From Actinomycetes bacterium (lineage in GTDB: Bacteria; Actinomycetota; Actinomycetes; S36-B12): DNA of 63,990 nucleotides. Numbering within the stretch: position 1 is the first letter of the stretch; the number at the start of each line of letters is the position of its first letter. Below are positions 52,405 to 63,017 of this stretch, in pieces. The stretch lies in assembly GCA_024641635.1 (NCBI GenBank), contig JAHECS010000018.1, forward strand, positions 1 to 63,990, read 5' to 3'. A model generated the notes under the pieces. That model was given only the letters and a program-made list of their open reading frames with translations, ran no database searches and had not been told where the DNA came from. A program made the position numbers and the translations under genes.

Positions 52405-54818
52405 GATGAGGGCAGCATGCCACCCCGGGTCACGACGCCGACCCCGGACCCGACGGCCACGACCGCCACGTCGCCGTCCCGGTCGGTGCGGGCGACAACG
52501 GCGCCAAGCGCCTCCCATGCAGCCACCGTCTCCGGGGCCGGGTGACCGTAGTCGTTCCCGGCCCCGACGCTGACGAGCGCGATCGGAGCCGGTGCCCAGC
52601 TGGTCAGCAGCGGGGACTGGAAGCGCGATCCGTGGTGAGGGACCTTGACCGCGTCGAACGAGGTGCCGACGAGATCCGGCGCTATGGCGGCCTGGGCCTC
52701 TGGCTCGATGTCCCCGGCAAGCAGCAGGGTTCGGTCGCGGACCCGGACCACGAGCACGACGCTCGCGTTGTTGGGAACCGAACCGGTCGAGATCCGCCTT
52801 CGTGGCCAGATGACCCGCCATGACACCTCGCCCGTCACGCGCTGATCCCCAGCGGACAGCGACTGCACGTCCAGGCCGACCGCGTCCACCGCCGTGTCGA
52901 CGCGGTCCGCCTCCTCCAAGGGTTCACGCACAGGGGTGGCGAGGACCGACGCCACGGTCCTGCCTCGCAGGACGCCGGCCACGCCTCCGACGTGGTCGGC
53001 GTGGAAGTGGGTGAGGACGAGAGCGGGCACAGCGCGGATCCCGGCGTCGGCGAGGCAGCGGTCGACCCGATCCGGGTCCGGCCCCGAGTCGACCACCACC
53101 GCGGACCCGTCTCCCGAGTGCACGAGCAGCGCGTCACCCTGTCCCACGTCGCACATGATGAGGAGCCAGTCGTCGGGCGGCCAGCCCTGACGGTCGGGCG
53201 GCAGCGCGACCCCGAGCGCGCCGATCAGGATCACGATCCCGGCGAAGAGCCACCGGGCGGCGACAGGCAGCCGCGCCCGCGGCAGGCGCCGACCGACGGC
53301 CCGGAGAACGACGACGACTGCGATCAGCGCGGCGACGACGCCCACCCCAGCCCAGCCGTCCGGCCAGGGTGCGCGCGAGACCGGGAGCTCGGCGGCGGTG
53401 TGCGCCGTGATCGCGATCCACCCGGCGGGCACCGCTGCGGCGTGCGCCGCCCACCCGGAGGCCCACGGGAGGACGGGGGCCAGCCCGGCTGCTGCGAGGC
53501 CGAGCACCGTGATCGGAGCGACCACCGGCATGGCCGCCAGGTTGGCCGGAACAGCCACCCATCCGACGGCCCCGCCCATGCCGACCAGGAGGGGCAGGGT
53601 GGCCAGCTGAGCGGCCGTCGTGAGGGACACGGCCTCCCTCACCGCCGGCGGCCACCGTCGGGTCAGAGCCCAGCGCGCCAGCCGGACCCTGATGGCGGGA
53701 GCCAGCAGGATGAGGCCCCCGGTCGCGAAGACGGACAGGCCGAAACCCCAGGACAACGCCAGCCATGGGCTGAAGGCCAGAAGGAGCATCACTCCCGCTG
53801 CGAGGACCGACGGGCCGCCACGCCGGCCGCCCACCAGGGTTCCGACCACCGCGACCGCGCCCATCACCGAGGCGCGCAGCACGCTGGCCTCGGGGCCGAC
53901 GAGGACGACGAAGTAGCCCAGGGCGGCCAGCCCCAGCAGAACGCGCTGCCACAGGCGCAGGCCCACGAGAGCCGCCAGCCCGAGCACGACACCCATGACG
54001 ATGGCCACGTTCCCGCCCGACACGGCAGTCAGGTGGGACAGTCCGCTTGCGCGCATCGCCGCCGTCAGGTCGGCCGGCTGCCCGGAGTCGTCACCCACCG
54101 CCAGCCCGGCCACGAGCGCCCCCGCCTCGCGATCGACCCCGTGGAGGGAGGCACGAAGGCCGGCGCGCATCGCGTGGGCGGCGCGATCGACAAGGCCGGG
54201 CCCGGCGACGACGGCGAGGACGGAGCCGGCTCTGGAGGCGCGCACGGTCACGCGTGCCGCCACGCCGCTGCGCGGCTGCGTCGGGGACAGCCGCCCCAGC
54301 ACCTCGACGACCGTTCCCGGTGGGGGTGTGTCCGCCCCCGCCGGAAGCCGGACGACGAGGGGGACATCCACCTCCACGTGCCCGCCGCGCGCCGCGATCC
54401 CCTCGCCCGCGACCGGCACATCCACCGCGTCGGGGCCAGACCACGCCGCCGTCGGGGCCGCCTGCCGGAGGGCCTCGCCACTCACCGTGCCCCGAACGGT
54501 GGCAGTGGCCCGGGCATCGACCCAGGACGCCACCGGCTCCGGGCTCAGGCGCACCACCCCGGCAGCCGCTGCCAGCACCCCCAGCGCGCCGAAGCTCACC
54601 GCCAGCAGCGGCAGGACCACCCATGACGGGGGCTGGCGCCGCGTCGCCACCGCGAACCCCGCGGCGCCAGCGGCCACGACGCCCGCGGACACGACTGCCG
54701 CGCTCGTCGCCGTCGCATGGCGAGCAGAGACGGATGCGAGAAGGGCCAGGGCCCACGTCGTGAGCGCGGCGCCCAGCCAGCCGGCCGCTGCCGGGATCAG
54801 CAGCCGACCGTCGATCAC
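52401..54818 (-). CDS. comEC: ComEC/Rec2-family DNA uptake channel protein
   Basis: An 805-residue membrane protein. A DUF4131-like N-terminal region and the Competence domain (about residues 210-500; SGLSHLTAVSGGNVAIVMG and GPEASVLRASVMGAVAVV) with many helices are followed by a metallo-beta-lactamase-like domain with THFHADHVGG and KVPHHGS. In competent bacteria it moves single-stranded DNA into the cell. The GTG 54818 overlaps the comEA stop. Only comEA and comEC are present here, so competence is not shown. Confidence 0.93.
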   Translation of the reverse strand: MIDGRLLIPAAAGWLGAALTTWALALLASVSARHATATSAAVVSAGVVAAGAAGFAVATRRQPPSWVVLPLLAVSFGALGVLAAAAGVVRLSPEPVASWVDARATATVRGTVSGEALRQAAPTAAWSGPDAVDVPVAGEGIAARGGHVEVDVPLVVRLPAGADTPPPGTVVEVLGRLSPTQPRSGVAARVTVRASRAGSVLAVVAGPGLVDRAAHAMRAGLRASLHGVDREAGALVAGLAVGDDSGQPADLTAAMRASGLSHLTAVSGGNVAIVMGVVLGLAALVGLRLWQRVLLGLAALGYFVVLVGPEASVLRASVMGAVAVVGTLVGGRRGGPSVLAAGVMLLLAFSPWLALSWGFGLSVFATGGLILLAPAIRVRLARWALTRRWPPAVREAVSLTTAAQLATLPLLVGMGGAVGWVAVPANLAAMPVVAPITVLGLAAAGLAPVLPWASGWAAHAAAVPAGWIAITAHTAAELPVSRAPWPDGWAGVGVVAALIAVVVVLRAVGRRLPRARLPVAARWLFAGIVILIGALGVALPPDRQGWPPDDWLLIMCDVGQGDALLVHSGDGSAVVVDSGPDPDRVDRCLADAGIRAVPALVLTHFHADHVGGVAGVLRGRTVASVLATPVREPLEEADRVDTAVDAVGLDVQSLSAGDQRVTGEVSWRVIWPRRRISTGSVPNNASVVLVVRVRDRTLLLAGDIEPEAQAAIAPDLVGTSFDAVKVPHHGSRFQSPLLTSWAPAPIALVSVGAGNDYGHPAPETVAAWEALGAVVARTDRDGDVAVVAVGSGVGVVTRGGMLPSS

Positions 54819-55657
54819 ACGCGGACCAGCGCCCGCACCTGGGCCAGGACGGCTTCCCCGATTCCCGAAACCTCCGCAAGCTCCTCCACCGATCGGAACG
54901 GGCCGTTCGACGCCCGCCACGCCACGATCCGCGCGGCCAGCACCGGACCCACCCCCGGCAACGCGTCGAGCGCGTCCGCCGTCGCGGCGTTGAGGTCGAG
55001 CACCGTTGGCCCGGACGGGGTCGGGGCACCGGTGCCCGGGGCCACCAAGTCAGGGTCCGCGACGACGATCTGCTCGCCGTCGACGAGGACGCGCGCGAGG
55101 TTGACGGTGTCCGCGGCCCTGCGGCGGGTCACTCCGCCGGCCGCCTCGATGGCATCTGCGACCCGGGAGCCGGGTGCCAGCCGCACGAGGCCGGGGTGCG
55201 CCACCAGCCCAGCGACGTGAACGACCACCTCGACGGGCGCACCCGCCGCGGACGCGGCGGGGCCTGCCGGGAGCGTGGCGGTCTGGTCCGGAGGGGCGCT
55301 CGACGGGACAGGATGGGAACCGGTCAGCGAGGCGCCCGCGGCGAGGACCGCGGGTGCCTCGACGATCACCCGCGGGCGGGAGTGCCACAGTGCGTACACG
55401 CCGACCGCGATGGCCAGGCCGACCAACAGGGCCAGGCCACGTGCGGCGGCTCGGGGCCAGGGGCCGAGCCGAAGCCGCCGATCAGGCACCTCGTCGACGT
55501 CCGACCAGCGAAGGTCGGCGCCGCCCGCCCGGGGTACCGACCCCATTCCCCCGGCGGACCGCGCAGGCGTCGGGCGCCACTGGCCGGCCAGGTCGTGCAG
55601 TCGGCGCTCCGCCGCGAGTCTGGCCGCCGGTGCCGGTCCGCTCCCTCTCCACCGCAT
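54815..55657 (-). CDS. comEA: ComEA-family helix-hairpin-helix DNA-binding protein
   Basis: A 280-residue protein. Cytoplasmic basic N-terminus, one membrane helix (about 72-91), a Ser/Ala/Pro linker, an SLBB domain (about 140-205; VVVHVAGLVAHPGLVRLAPGSRV) and a C-terminal HhH pair (VLDLNAATADALDALPGVGP...EVSGIGEAVLAQVRAL) that should bind DNA outside the membrane. Coupled to comEC. The 94-bp gap upstream to plsY holds no gene. Confidence 0.93.
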   Translation of the reverse strand: MRWRGSGPAPAARLAAERRLHDLAGQWRPTPARSAGGMGSVPRAGGADLRWSDVDEVPDRRLRLGPWPRAAARGLALLVGLAIAVGVYALWHSRPRVIVEAPAVLAAGASLTGSHPVPSSAPPDQTATLPAGPAASAAGAPVEVVVHVAGLVAHPGLVRLAPGSRVADAIEAAGGVTRRRAADTVNLARVLVDGEQIVVADPDLVAPGTGAPTPSGPTVLDLNAATADALDALPGVGPVLAARIVAWRASNGPFRSVEELAEVSGIGEAVLAQVRALVRV

Positions 55658-55751
55658 CCGAGCACGCTAGGAGGCGACAGGGCCACGAAATCGGGATGGC
55701 CGGCGCGCTGTGGATCGACCGTCGGCCGAGCTCATCCTGTGGACGAGTGGT

Positions 55752-56360
55752 TCACTCCCGGGCGCGGAAGGCGGACCACGCCTGCCTGATGTTCCTCTGG
55801 TGGCGTACGAGGACGAGCGACCCCAGAACGACGGCGAACCACATGTCGGCCTCGTCCGTCCACCCGGCCAGCCACCCCACGATGCCGCTGACCATGAGGA
55901 CGATCGCGGCAAGGACGGCGCCGAGTCCCACGCGGTGCCAGACGGCGACCCCGATCCCGAAGGCGACGAGGACCGGGACGGCGAGCAGCGGCTGCACGCC
56001 GAGGATCGCTCCGAGGGTCGTCGCCACCCCCTTGCCCCCGCGACCCTTCAGGTACGGCGAGGTGATGTGACCGAGGACTGCCGCAATGCCCGCGACCTGC
56101 CCCTCGGTCTGGCCCACCAGGGTGCCGAGCAGGTAGGCCGGGATGAAGCCCTTCAGCACGTCCAGGACCCCGACGAGCACCGCCCACCGGGGGCCGAGGG
56201 CGCGGCCCACGTTGGTCGCACCGGGGTTGCCGGAGCCGGTCTGCCGCAGGTCGACGCCGAAGATCCTGGCCACGATGGCGGCCGGGTTCACCGCCCCCAG
56301 CGCGTAGCCCAGGACGGCGGCGATGAGCCACCACACCGGAGTCGGGAGGTCCACGGTCAC
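55752..56360 (-). CDS. plsY: Acyl-phosphate:glycerol-3-phosphate acyltransferase
   Basis: A 202-residue membrane enzyme making lysophosphatidate from acyl phosphate. Its three conserved motifs are clear: GSGNPGATNVGR, KGFIPAYL and GHITSPYLKGRGGKGVAT. It starts at GTG 56360, overlapping the degV stop. No plsX is seen nearby. Confidence 0.94.
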   Translation of the reverse strand: MTVDLPTPVWWLIAAVLGYALGAVNPAAIVARIFGVDLRQTGSGNPGATNVGRALGPRWAVLVGVLDVLKGFIPAYLLGTLVGQTEGQVAGIAAVLGHITSPYLKGRGGKGVATTLGAILGVQPLLAVPVLVAFGIGVAVWHRVGLGAVLAAIVLMVSGIVGWLAGWTDEADMWFAVVLGSLVLVRHQRNIRQAWSAFRARE

Positions 56361-57232
56361 CCGCCCGGGGACTCGTCGACGCGGGGTGCCACGACCACGG
56401 CCACCATGCCCGGCCCGACATGCGCCCCCACCACTCCGCCGACGACCCCTTCGACCACGGTGGCGCCCGGCAGGCGGTCACGCAGGCGGGCGGCCAACGC
56501 CCCGGCCCGCTCCGCAGCGCCCAGGTGCTGCACGGCGATGTCGGCGCCCGCCTCGCTCGACTGCTCGGCCGCCGCGACCGCGAGATCCTCTAGGCGACCG
56601 AGAGCCCGGCCCGCAGTCCGGACCTGCTCCAGGCGGGCGACGCTGCCATCGTCCACCCTCAGGAGCGGCTTGACCTGCAGGGCGTGACCGACCGCAGCGC
56701 GGGCGGCACTCACCCGGCCACCGCGTCGCAGGTACTCGAGCGTGTCGACGTAGAAGAACACCGAGGAGGCGGTGGCCCGCCGCTCGATCACGTCGGCAAC
56801 TCGATCGATTCCCCCACCGGCGCGGGCCACTCGAGCCCCGCTGGCCGCCGCGAAGCCGAGACCCATGGCAATCGATCGGCTGTCGACGACGCGGACCGGG
56901 ATGTCGCACTCCTTCGCGGCCAGCAGGGCGGACTCGTACGTCGCCGACATGGACGCGGACAGCGTGGCGACGACGATCCCGACGGCGCCCGCGTCCTTCG
57001 CCGCCCGGTACGCCTCGAGGAAGCGCAGGGGGGACGGGCGCGAGGTGGTGACCGGCTGCCAGTCGGTCAGCGCCTCCGCCACCCTCTGCGCCTGCGCGTC
57101 CTCGGTCTCGTCGTATGCCTGGCCGCCGACGATGACCTGGACGGGCACGATAGAGATGCTCAGGTCGGCTGCCCATCCCGCGGGCAGGTAGCACGTCGAG
57201 TCTGCGACGACGGCGACATGCGGCTCGGCCAT
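56357..57232 (-). CDS. DegV-family fatty-acid-binding protein
   Basis: A 291-residue cytoplasmic protein that binds a fatty acid; in Gram-positives such FakB proteins present it to a FakA kinase. VAVVADSTCYLPAGWA, TTSRPSPLRFLEAY, ATLSASMSATYESA (ligand-binding Ser region), VVDSRSIAMGLGF and YVDTLEYLRRGGRVS are family-typical. The ATG 57232 is chosen. Coupled to plsY, consistent with a role in feeding acyl groups to phospholipid synthesis. Confidence 0.92.
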   Translation of the reverse strand: MAEPHVAVVADSTCYLPAGWAADLSISIVPVQVIVGGQAYDETEDAQAQRVAEALTDWQPVTTSRPSPLRFLEAYRAAKDAGAVGIVVATLSASMSATYESALLAAKECDIPVRVVDSRSIAMGLGFAAASGARVARAGGGIDRVADVIERRATASSVFFYVDTLEYLRRGGRVSAARAAVGHALQVKPLLRVDDGSVARLEQVRTAGRALGRLEDLAVAAAEQSSEAGADIAVQHLGAAERAGALAARLRDRLPGATVVEGVVGGVVGAHVGPGMVAVVVAPRVDESPGG

Positions 57233-57304
57233 GCACGGAACCCTAGCCGCCGGCACGACGCCAACCCGTGGACCTGACGGGTCGTGATGCGCGGTCTCTA
57301 CCGT

Positions 57305-57748
57305 TCAGTTGATGATCTCTCCGCGCTCGTCAGCGAGAAGCAGCGCGAGCCGGCCCCGCCACACCTGCAATGCCTCAGGGGTGAGCCGTGCCCAGTCGGC
57401 AACCTCGCGGACGACTCGAAGCGGCTCGGCGGAACGGTAGGAGCGGGTGGGGTTGCCGGGGAACTTCTTGTCCGTCACGTTGGGGTCGTCCTCGAACGGC
57501 CCAGTGGGTTCGACGACGTACACGTGCGGGCTCGCACCCGCACCAGTCAGTTCCACAGCGAGCTCAGCAGCGAGCCCCGCGCCATCCGCCAGCGCGGTGA
57601 AGTAGATGTGGTTCATGACGACCTCGGGGCGGTAGTTCGACTGGTACCCGGCCGTGAGCAGGTCCCCAGCGTCCAGGTGCGCGGTCGTGCCGTGGAAGAA
57701 CGGCCCTTCGTCCAGCGCCTCGCTCTCCGGCCCCAGACTGCCCATCAT
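57305..57748 (-). CDS. arr: Rifampin ADP-ribosyltransferase
   Basis: A 147-residue enzyme that transfers ADP-ribose from NAD to rifamycins. Clear Arr hallmarks: PFFHGTTAHLDAGDLLTAGYQSNYRPEV, VVMNHIYFTALADGAGLAAELA and the near-invariant GPFEDDPNVTDKKFPGNPTRSYRS. The ATG at 57748 gives the usual length; an in-frame ATG is 63 bp upstream. No mobility genes lie next to it; many environmental Actinomycetota carry a chromosomal arr. Divergent from an MFS exporter. Confidence 0.94.
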   Translation of the reverse strand: MMGSLGPESEALDEGPFFHGTTAHLDAGDLLTAGYQSNYRPEVVMNHIYFTALADGAGLAAELAVELTGAGASPHVYVVEPTGPFEDDPNVTDKKFPGNPTRSYRSAEPLRVVREVADWARLTPEALQVWRGRLALLLADERGEIIN

Positions 57749-57851
57749 GAGTCCCACGCTGTCATAGTCGAGTCGCCGGGGGCGAGGTCGCCCATGTCGC
57801 AGAACCGTCACAGCGCCGATCGCCGCCTCGGCATCCGTCTACGGTGCTGAG

Positions 57852-59228
57852 GTGGCGTCTCCACCCCGCGCAGATTCCCGCCTCCGCAGGGTCAGCCTTG
57901 CCATCACGCTCGGTGTCTTCGCCGTCGACCTCGACTTCTTCGCCATCCAGACCGCACTGCCGGTCGCCGCCCAGGAGCTGAACACCACCACCACCGACCT
58001 GCAGTGGGCGGTCAGCGGCTACCTGCTGTCCACCGCCTGCCTCCTCATCATCGCGGGCCGACTCGGGGACATCTTCGGTCGCCGGAAGGTACTTCTCGTC
58101 GGCATCACCATCTTCGGCGTGACGTCCCTGCTCGGCGGAGCAGCTACGACACCCGAGATGCTGATCGCCATGCGGGTCCTCCAGGGCGTGGGCGCGGCCG
58201 CACTGTTCCCCGTCGGCATCTCGATCATCACCAACGCCTACCCGCCCGAGCGGGTGAAGCGCGCCATCGCGACGGTCATCGGCACGGCGTCCGTCGGCAT
58301 CGCCTTCGGCCCCCTGTTCGCGGGGCTGCTGATCTACCTGCTCGGCTGGCGGTGGGTCCTCTGGGTGAATGTTCCGGTCAGCATCGCTGTCATCGTCCTC
58401 GTTCTCAGGGACGTGCTCGAGTCGCGCGACGAGAACGCGGATCGACGGATTGACTGGTGGGGCCTGGTCCTCGTGGCCGCATCCGTGGGCGCGTTCACCT
58501 ACGGCATCGACTCATCCGGTTCGCACGGGTGGCTGTCGCCCCGCACGATCGGCTTCGTCGCCGCCGGCGTCGTCGGATTCATGGTCCTCATCGTCGTCGA
58601 GCTCAGGGTCCGCAGCCCCCTGCTGGATCTCCAGCTCTTCCGGATCCGTGAGTTCTCGGTGACCGTTCTCGCCGGCGCCGCCGACAACATGACCGCACTG
58701 GCCGTCATCTTCGCATCGATGCTGTACCTCCAGGGCGTGCTGAACGAGAGCGCGCTGGTGGCCGCCATCGCCTTCCTGGCGTTCTCGGTCCCTTACTCGA
58801 TCGGCAACCAGCTGTCAGGACGCCTGTCCTCGTTCCCGTCCTGGCTGGTGCTCGCCCTCGCCCTGCTCATGGGGGGCGTGGGCACCCTCGTGATGGGACT
58901 GGCAAACGCGATGGGACTGTTCCTCGTCGCAGCGGCGCTGAGCGGGCTCGGATTGGGCATCGCATGGGCGCTGTCGAGCGTGGTGACGCAGGCCGTCGTG
59001 CCCTCGCGTGAGGCCGGCCTCGCGTCAGGGCTCGTGCTGACCATCCTCATCGGCCTGGGCGGCGTGGCCGTGGCCGTCGCCTCCAGCGTCATCGAGGCCC
59101 ATTCATCGACCACAGCGTCGACCGCCGCCGCGATCGACGCCGTCCTCGTGGGCTTCGGCGTGCTGTCCGTCGTCGCAGCCGCGGTCGTGACATTCCTCGG
59201 ACGACGGAAGGCTGACGCCACCACCTGA
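57852..59228 (+). CDS. MFS transporter (DHA2-like)
   Basis: A 458-residue exporter with 12 to 14 helices. Motif A is GRLGDIFGRRK; the first helix holds FAVDLDFFAIQTALPVAAQEL. Its substrate is unknown. Starts at GTG 57852 and faces away from arr across about 100 bp, which could carry a shared control region. Its 3' end includes a 13-bp tandem duplication with the stop codon inside the unit. Confidence 0.88.
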   Translation: MASPPRADSRLRRVSLAITLGVFAVDLDFFAIQTALPVAAQELNTTTTDLQWAVSGYLLSTACLLIIAGRLGDIFGRRKVLLVGITIFGVTSLLGGAATTPEMLIAMRVLQGVGAAALFPVGISIITNAYPPERVKRAIATVIGTASVGIAFGPLFAGLLIYLLGWRWVLWVNVPVSIAVIVLVLRDVLESRDENADRRIDWWGLVLVAASVGAFTYGIDSSGSHGWLSPRTIGFVAAGVVGFMVLIVVELRVRSPLLDLQLFRIREFSVTVLAGAADNMTALAVIFASMLYLQGVLNESALVAAIAFLAFSVPYSIGNQLSGRLSSFPSWLVLALALLMGGVGTLVMGLANAMGLFLVAAALSGLGLGIAWALSSVVTQAVVPSREAGLASGLVLTILIGLGGVAVAVASSVIEAHSSTTASTAAAIDAVLVGFGVLSVVAAAVVTFLGRRKADATT

Positions 59229-59245
59229 CGCCACCACCTGACGCC
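59212..59245. repeat. 13-bp tandem repeat over the MFS stop codon
   Basis: CTGACGCCACCAC at 59212-59224 and 59225-59237, with a third partial copy from 59238. The unit carries the stop codon of the MFS gene. A change in copy number would not keep the frame but would soon meet the next TGA, so only the last residues would vary. Confidence 0.8.
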
Positions 59246-59246
59246 G

Positions 59247-60440
59247 TCAGTCGGCGACGGCGGCCGAAAGAGCGGTCGCGGCACCCGCCGGCACGACGTC
59301 GTCCACGATGATCCGCTCGGCACCGACCCAGCTCGCAGCTTCACGCAGCGCATTCGCGGTTCCCTCGATAGCCGTCCGAGACGTGGACTCCAGCGTCACC
59401 CGACGCGCGTGCAGGGCGCCACGGTCACGCTTGGGGTCCACGCGGGCCACGAGGCGCCCACGATGCAGGACCGGCATGGCGAAGTAGCCGTGCACCCGCT
59501 TGTGCGCGGGGGTGTAGGCCTCGATGCGATGGCGCATGCCGAACAGGCGCTCGGCGCGGTCGCGGTACCAGACCAGGGGGTCGAAGGGCGAGAGCAGCGT
59601 GGTGCGGTGGCGGTCCCTCCCCTCAGCGGCCAGCCAGTCCAGCGCGTCGGGCGTCGCCCACGCTCGCGGCCAGCCCTGTACCGTCACGGGAACCAGCCCT
59701 GCCTCCTCGGCGTGCCGCACGACCGCCGCCTTGGGCAGCCGGTGCACGTCGGCGATGTCGCCCGCCGTGCCGATGCCCATCAGCCCTGCGCCGGCCCGCA
59801 CGAGGTGAGCCATGCACTGCTCGTCCGTCAGGTCGTCGTGCAGCAGCGCCGTCGGGACCACGCGCTCGACCAGGTCATAGGTGCGTCGCCAGCCGACCCG
59901 CCGGGTCACCGCCACCTCGCCGATATCGAGGAGCCATTCGAGTGCGATCTTGGAGTCCGACCAGTCCCACCATTCGCTACCTCGCTTAGCACCACCTACG
60001 TCGCTCGTCGTCACCGGACCGAGGTCCCGGATGGTGGCCTTCAGCACCTCTAGGTCCTTGGTGGGCACACCGTGCCAACGCTCCCCCTTGCGGCGGAAGT
60101 GGCGGCGGCGGAAGGCGAAGGCGGGCCACGAGGCCATCGGCAGGACGCATGCAGCATGCGACCAGTACTCGAAGCCCGAGGTGCCGTCCCAGTACGCCTC
60201 CTCGATGGCGGTCCGGCGAACTGCGCCGTAGCGCGCGTACGCGATCAGCTCGTGGGACCTGGCCAGCACGGAGATCGTGTCCAGCTGGACGGCGCCGAGC
60301 TCGTCCAGCATCGACCGGACGATGGCCGTCTGACGGGTCGCGGAGGACGTGCGTGCCGCTCCCGGGGTCGGCTGGGTGGAGAGCAGCCCGGCGAAGCGCA
60401 GGGCGACACGTCGGGCATCGTCCGGCTCGACCTCGATCAT
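59247..60440 (-). CDS. AlkX/YcaQ-family DNA glycosylase-like (winged-helix) protein
   Basis: A 397-residue protein of the HTH_42 family. YcaQ-type enzymes unhook interstrand cross-links and remove alkylated bases. The catalytic QxD motif is present at Q52-L53-D54 (GAVQLDTISVLARSHEL). Other family segments are RYGAVRRTAIEEAYWDG and the late RTTLLSPFDPLVWYRDRAERLFG. Lies 10 bp downstream of leuS, perhaps the same transcript. A role in DNA repair is inferred from family and motif. Confidence 0.88.
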   Translation of the reverse strand: MIEVEPDDARRVALRFAGLLSTQPTPGAARTSSATRQTAIVRSMLDELGAVQLDTISVLARSHELIAYARYGAVRRTAIEEAYWDGTSGFEYWSHAACVLPMASWPAFAFRRRHFRRKGERWHGVPTKDLEVLKATIRDLGPVTTSDVGGAKRGSEWWDWSDSKIALEWLLDIGEVAVTRRVGWRRTYDLVERVVPTALLHDDLTDEQCMAHLVRAGAGLMGIGTAGDIADVHRLPKAAVVRHAEEAGLVPVTVQGWPRAWATPDALDWLAAEGRDRHRTTLLSPFDPLVWYRDRAERLFGMRHRIEAYTPAHKRVHGYFAMPVLHRGRLVARVDPKRDRGALHARRVTLESTSRTAIEGTANALREAASWVGAERIIVDDVVPAGAATALSAAVAD

Positions 60441-60450
60441 GGTTCCGGCG

Positions 60451-62943
<2,493 letters not shown>

Positions 62944-63017
62944 TCCTTGCGATGGGTGGGGTCGAGCCAGCCAACCCTACCGAGCGCCGACAGTGACCCT
63001 GCCTTCGAGCCGGGTCG

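Noticed and set aside
55700-55750. DnaA boxes (TGTGGATCG, TGTGGACGA) in the comEA-plsY gap
   Set aside because: Only partial matches to TGTGGATAA, and no dnaA/dnaN or AT-rich region nearby; not an origin.
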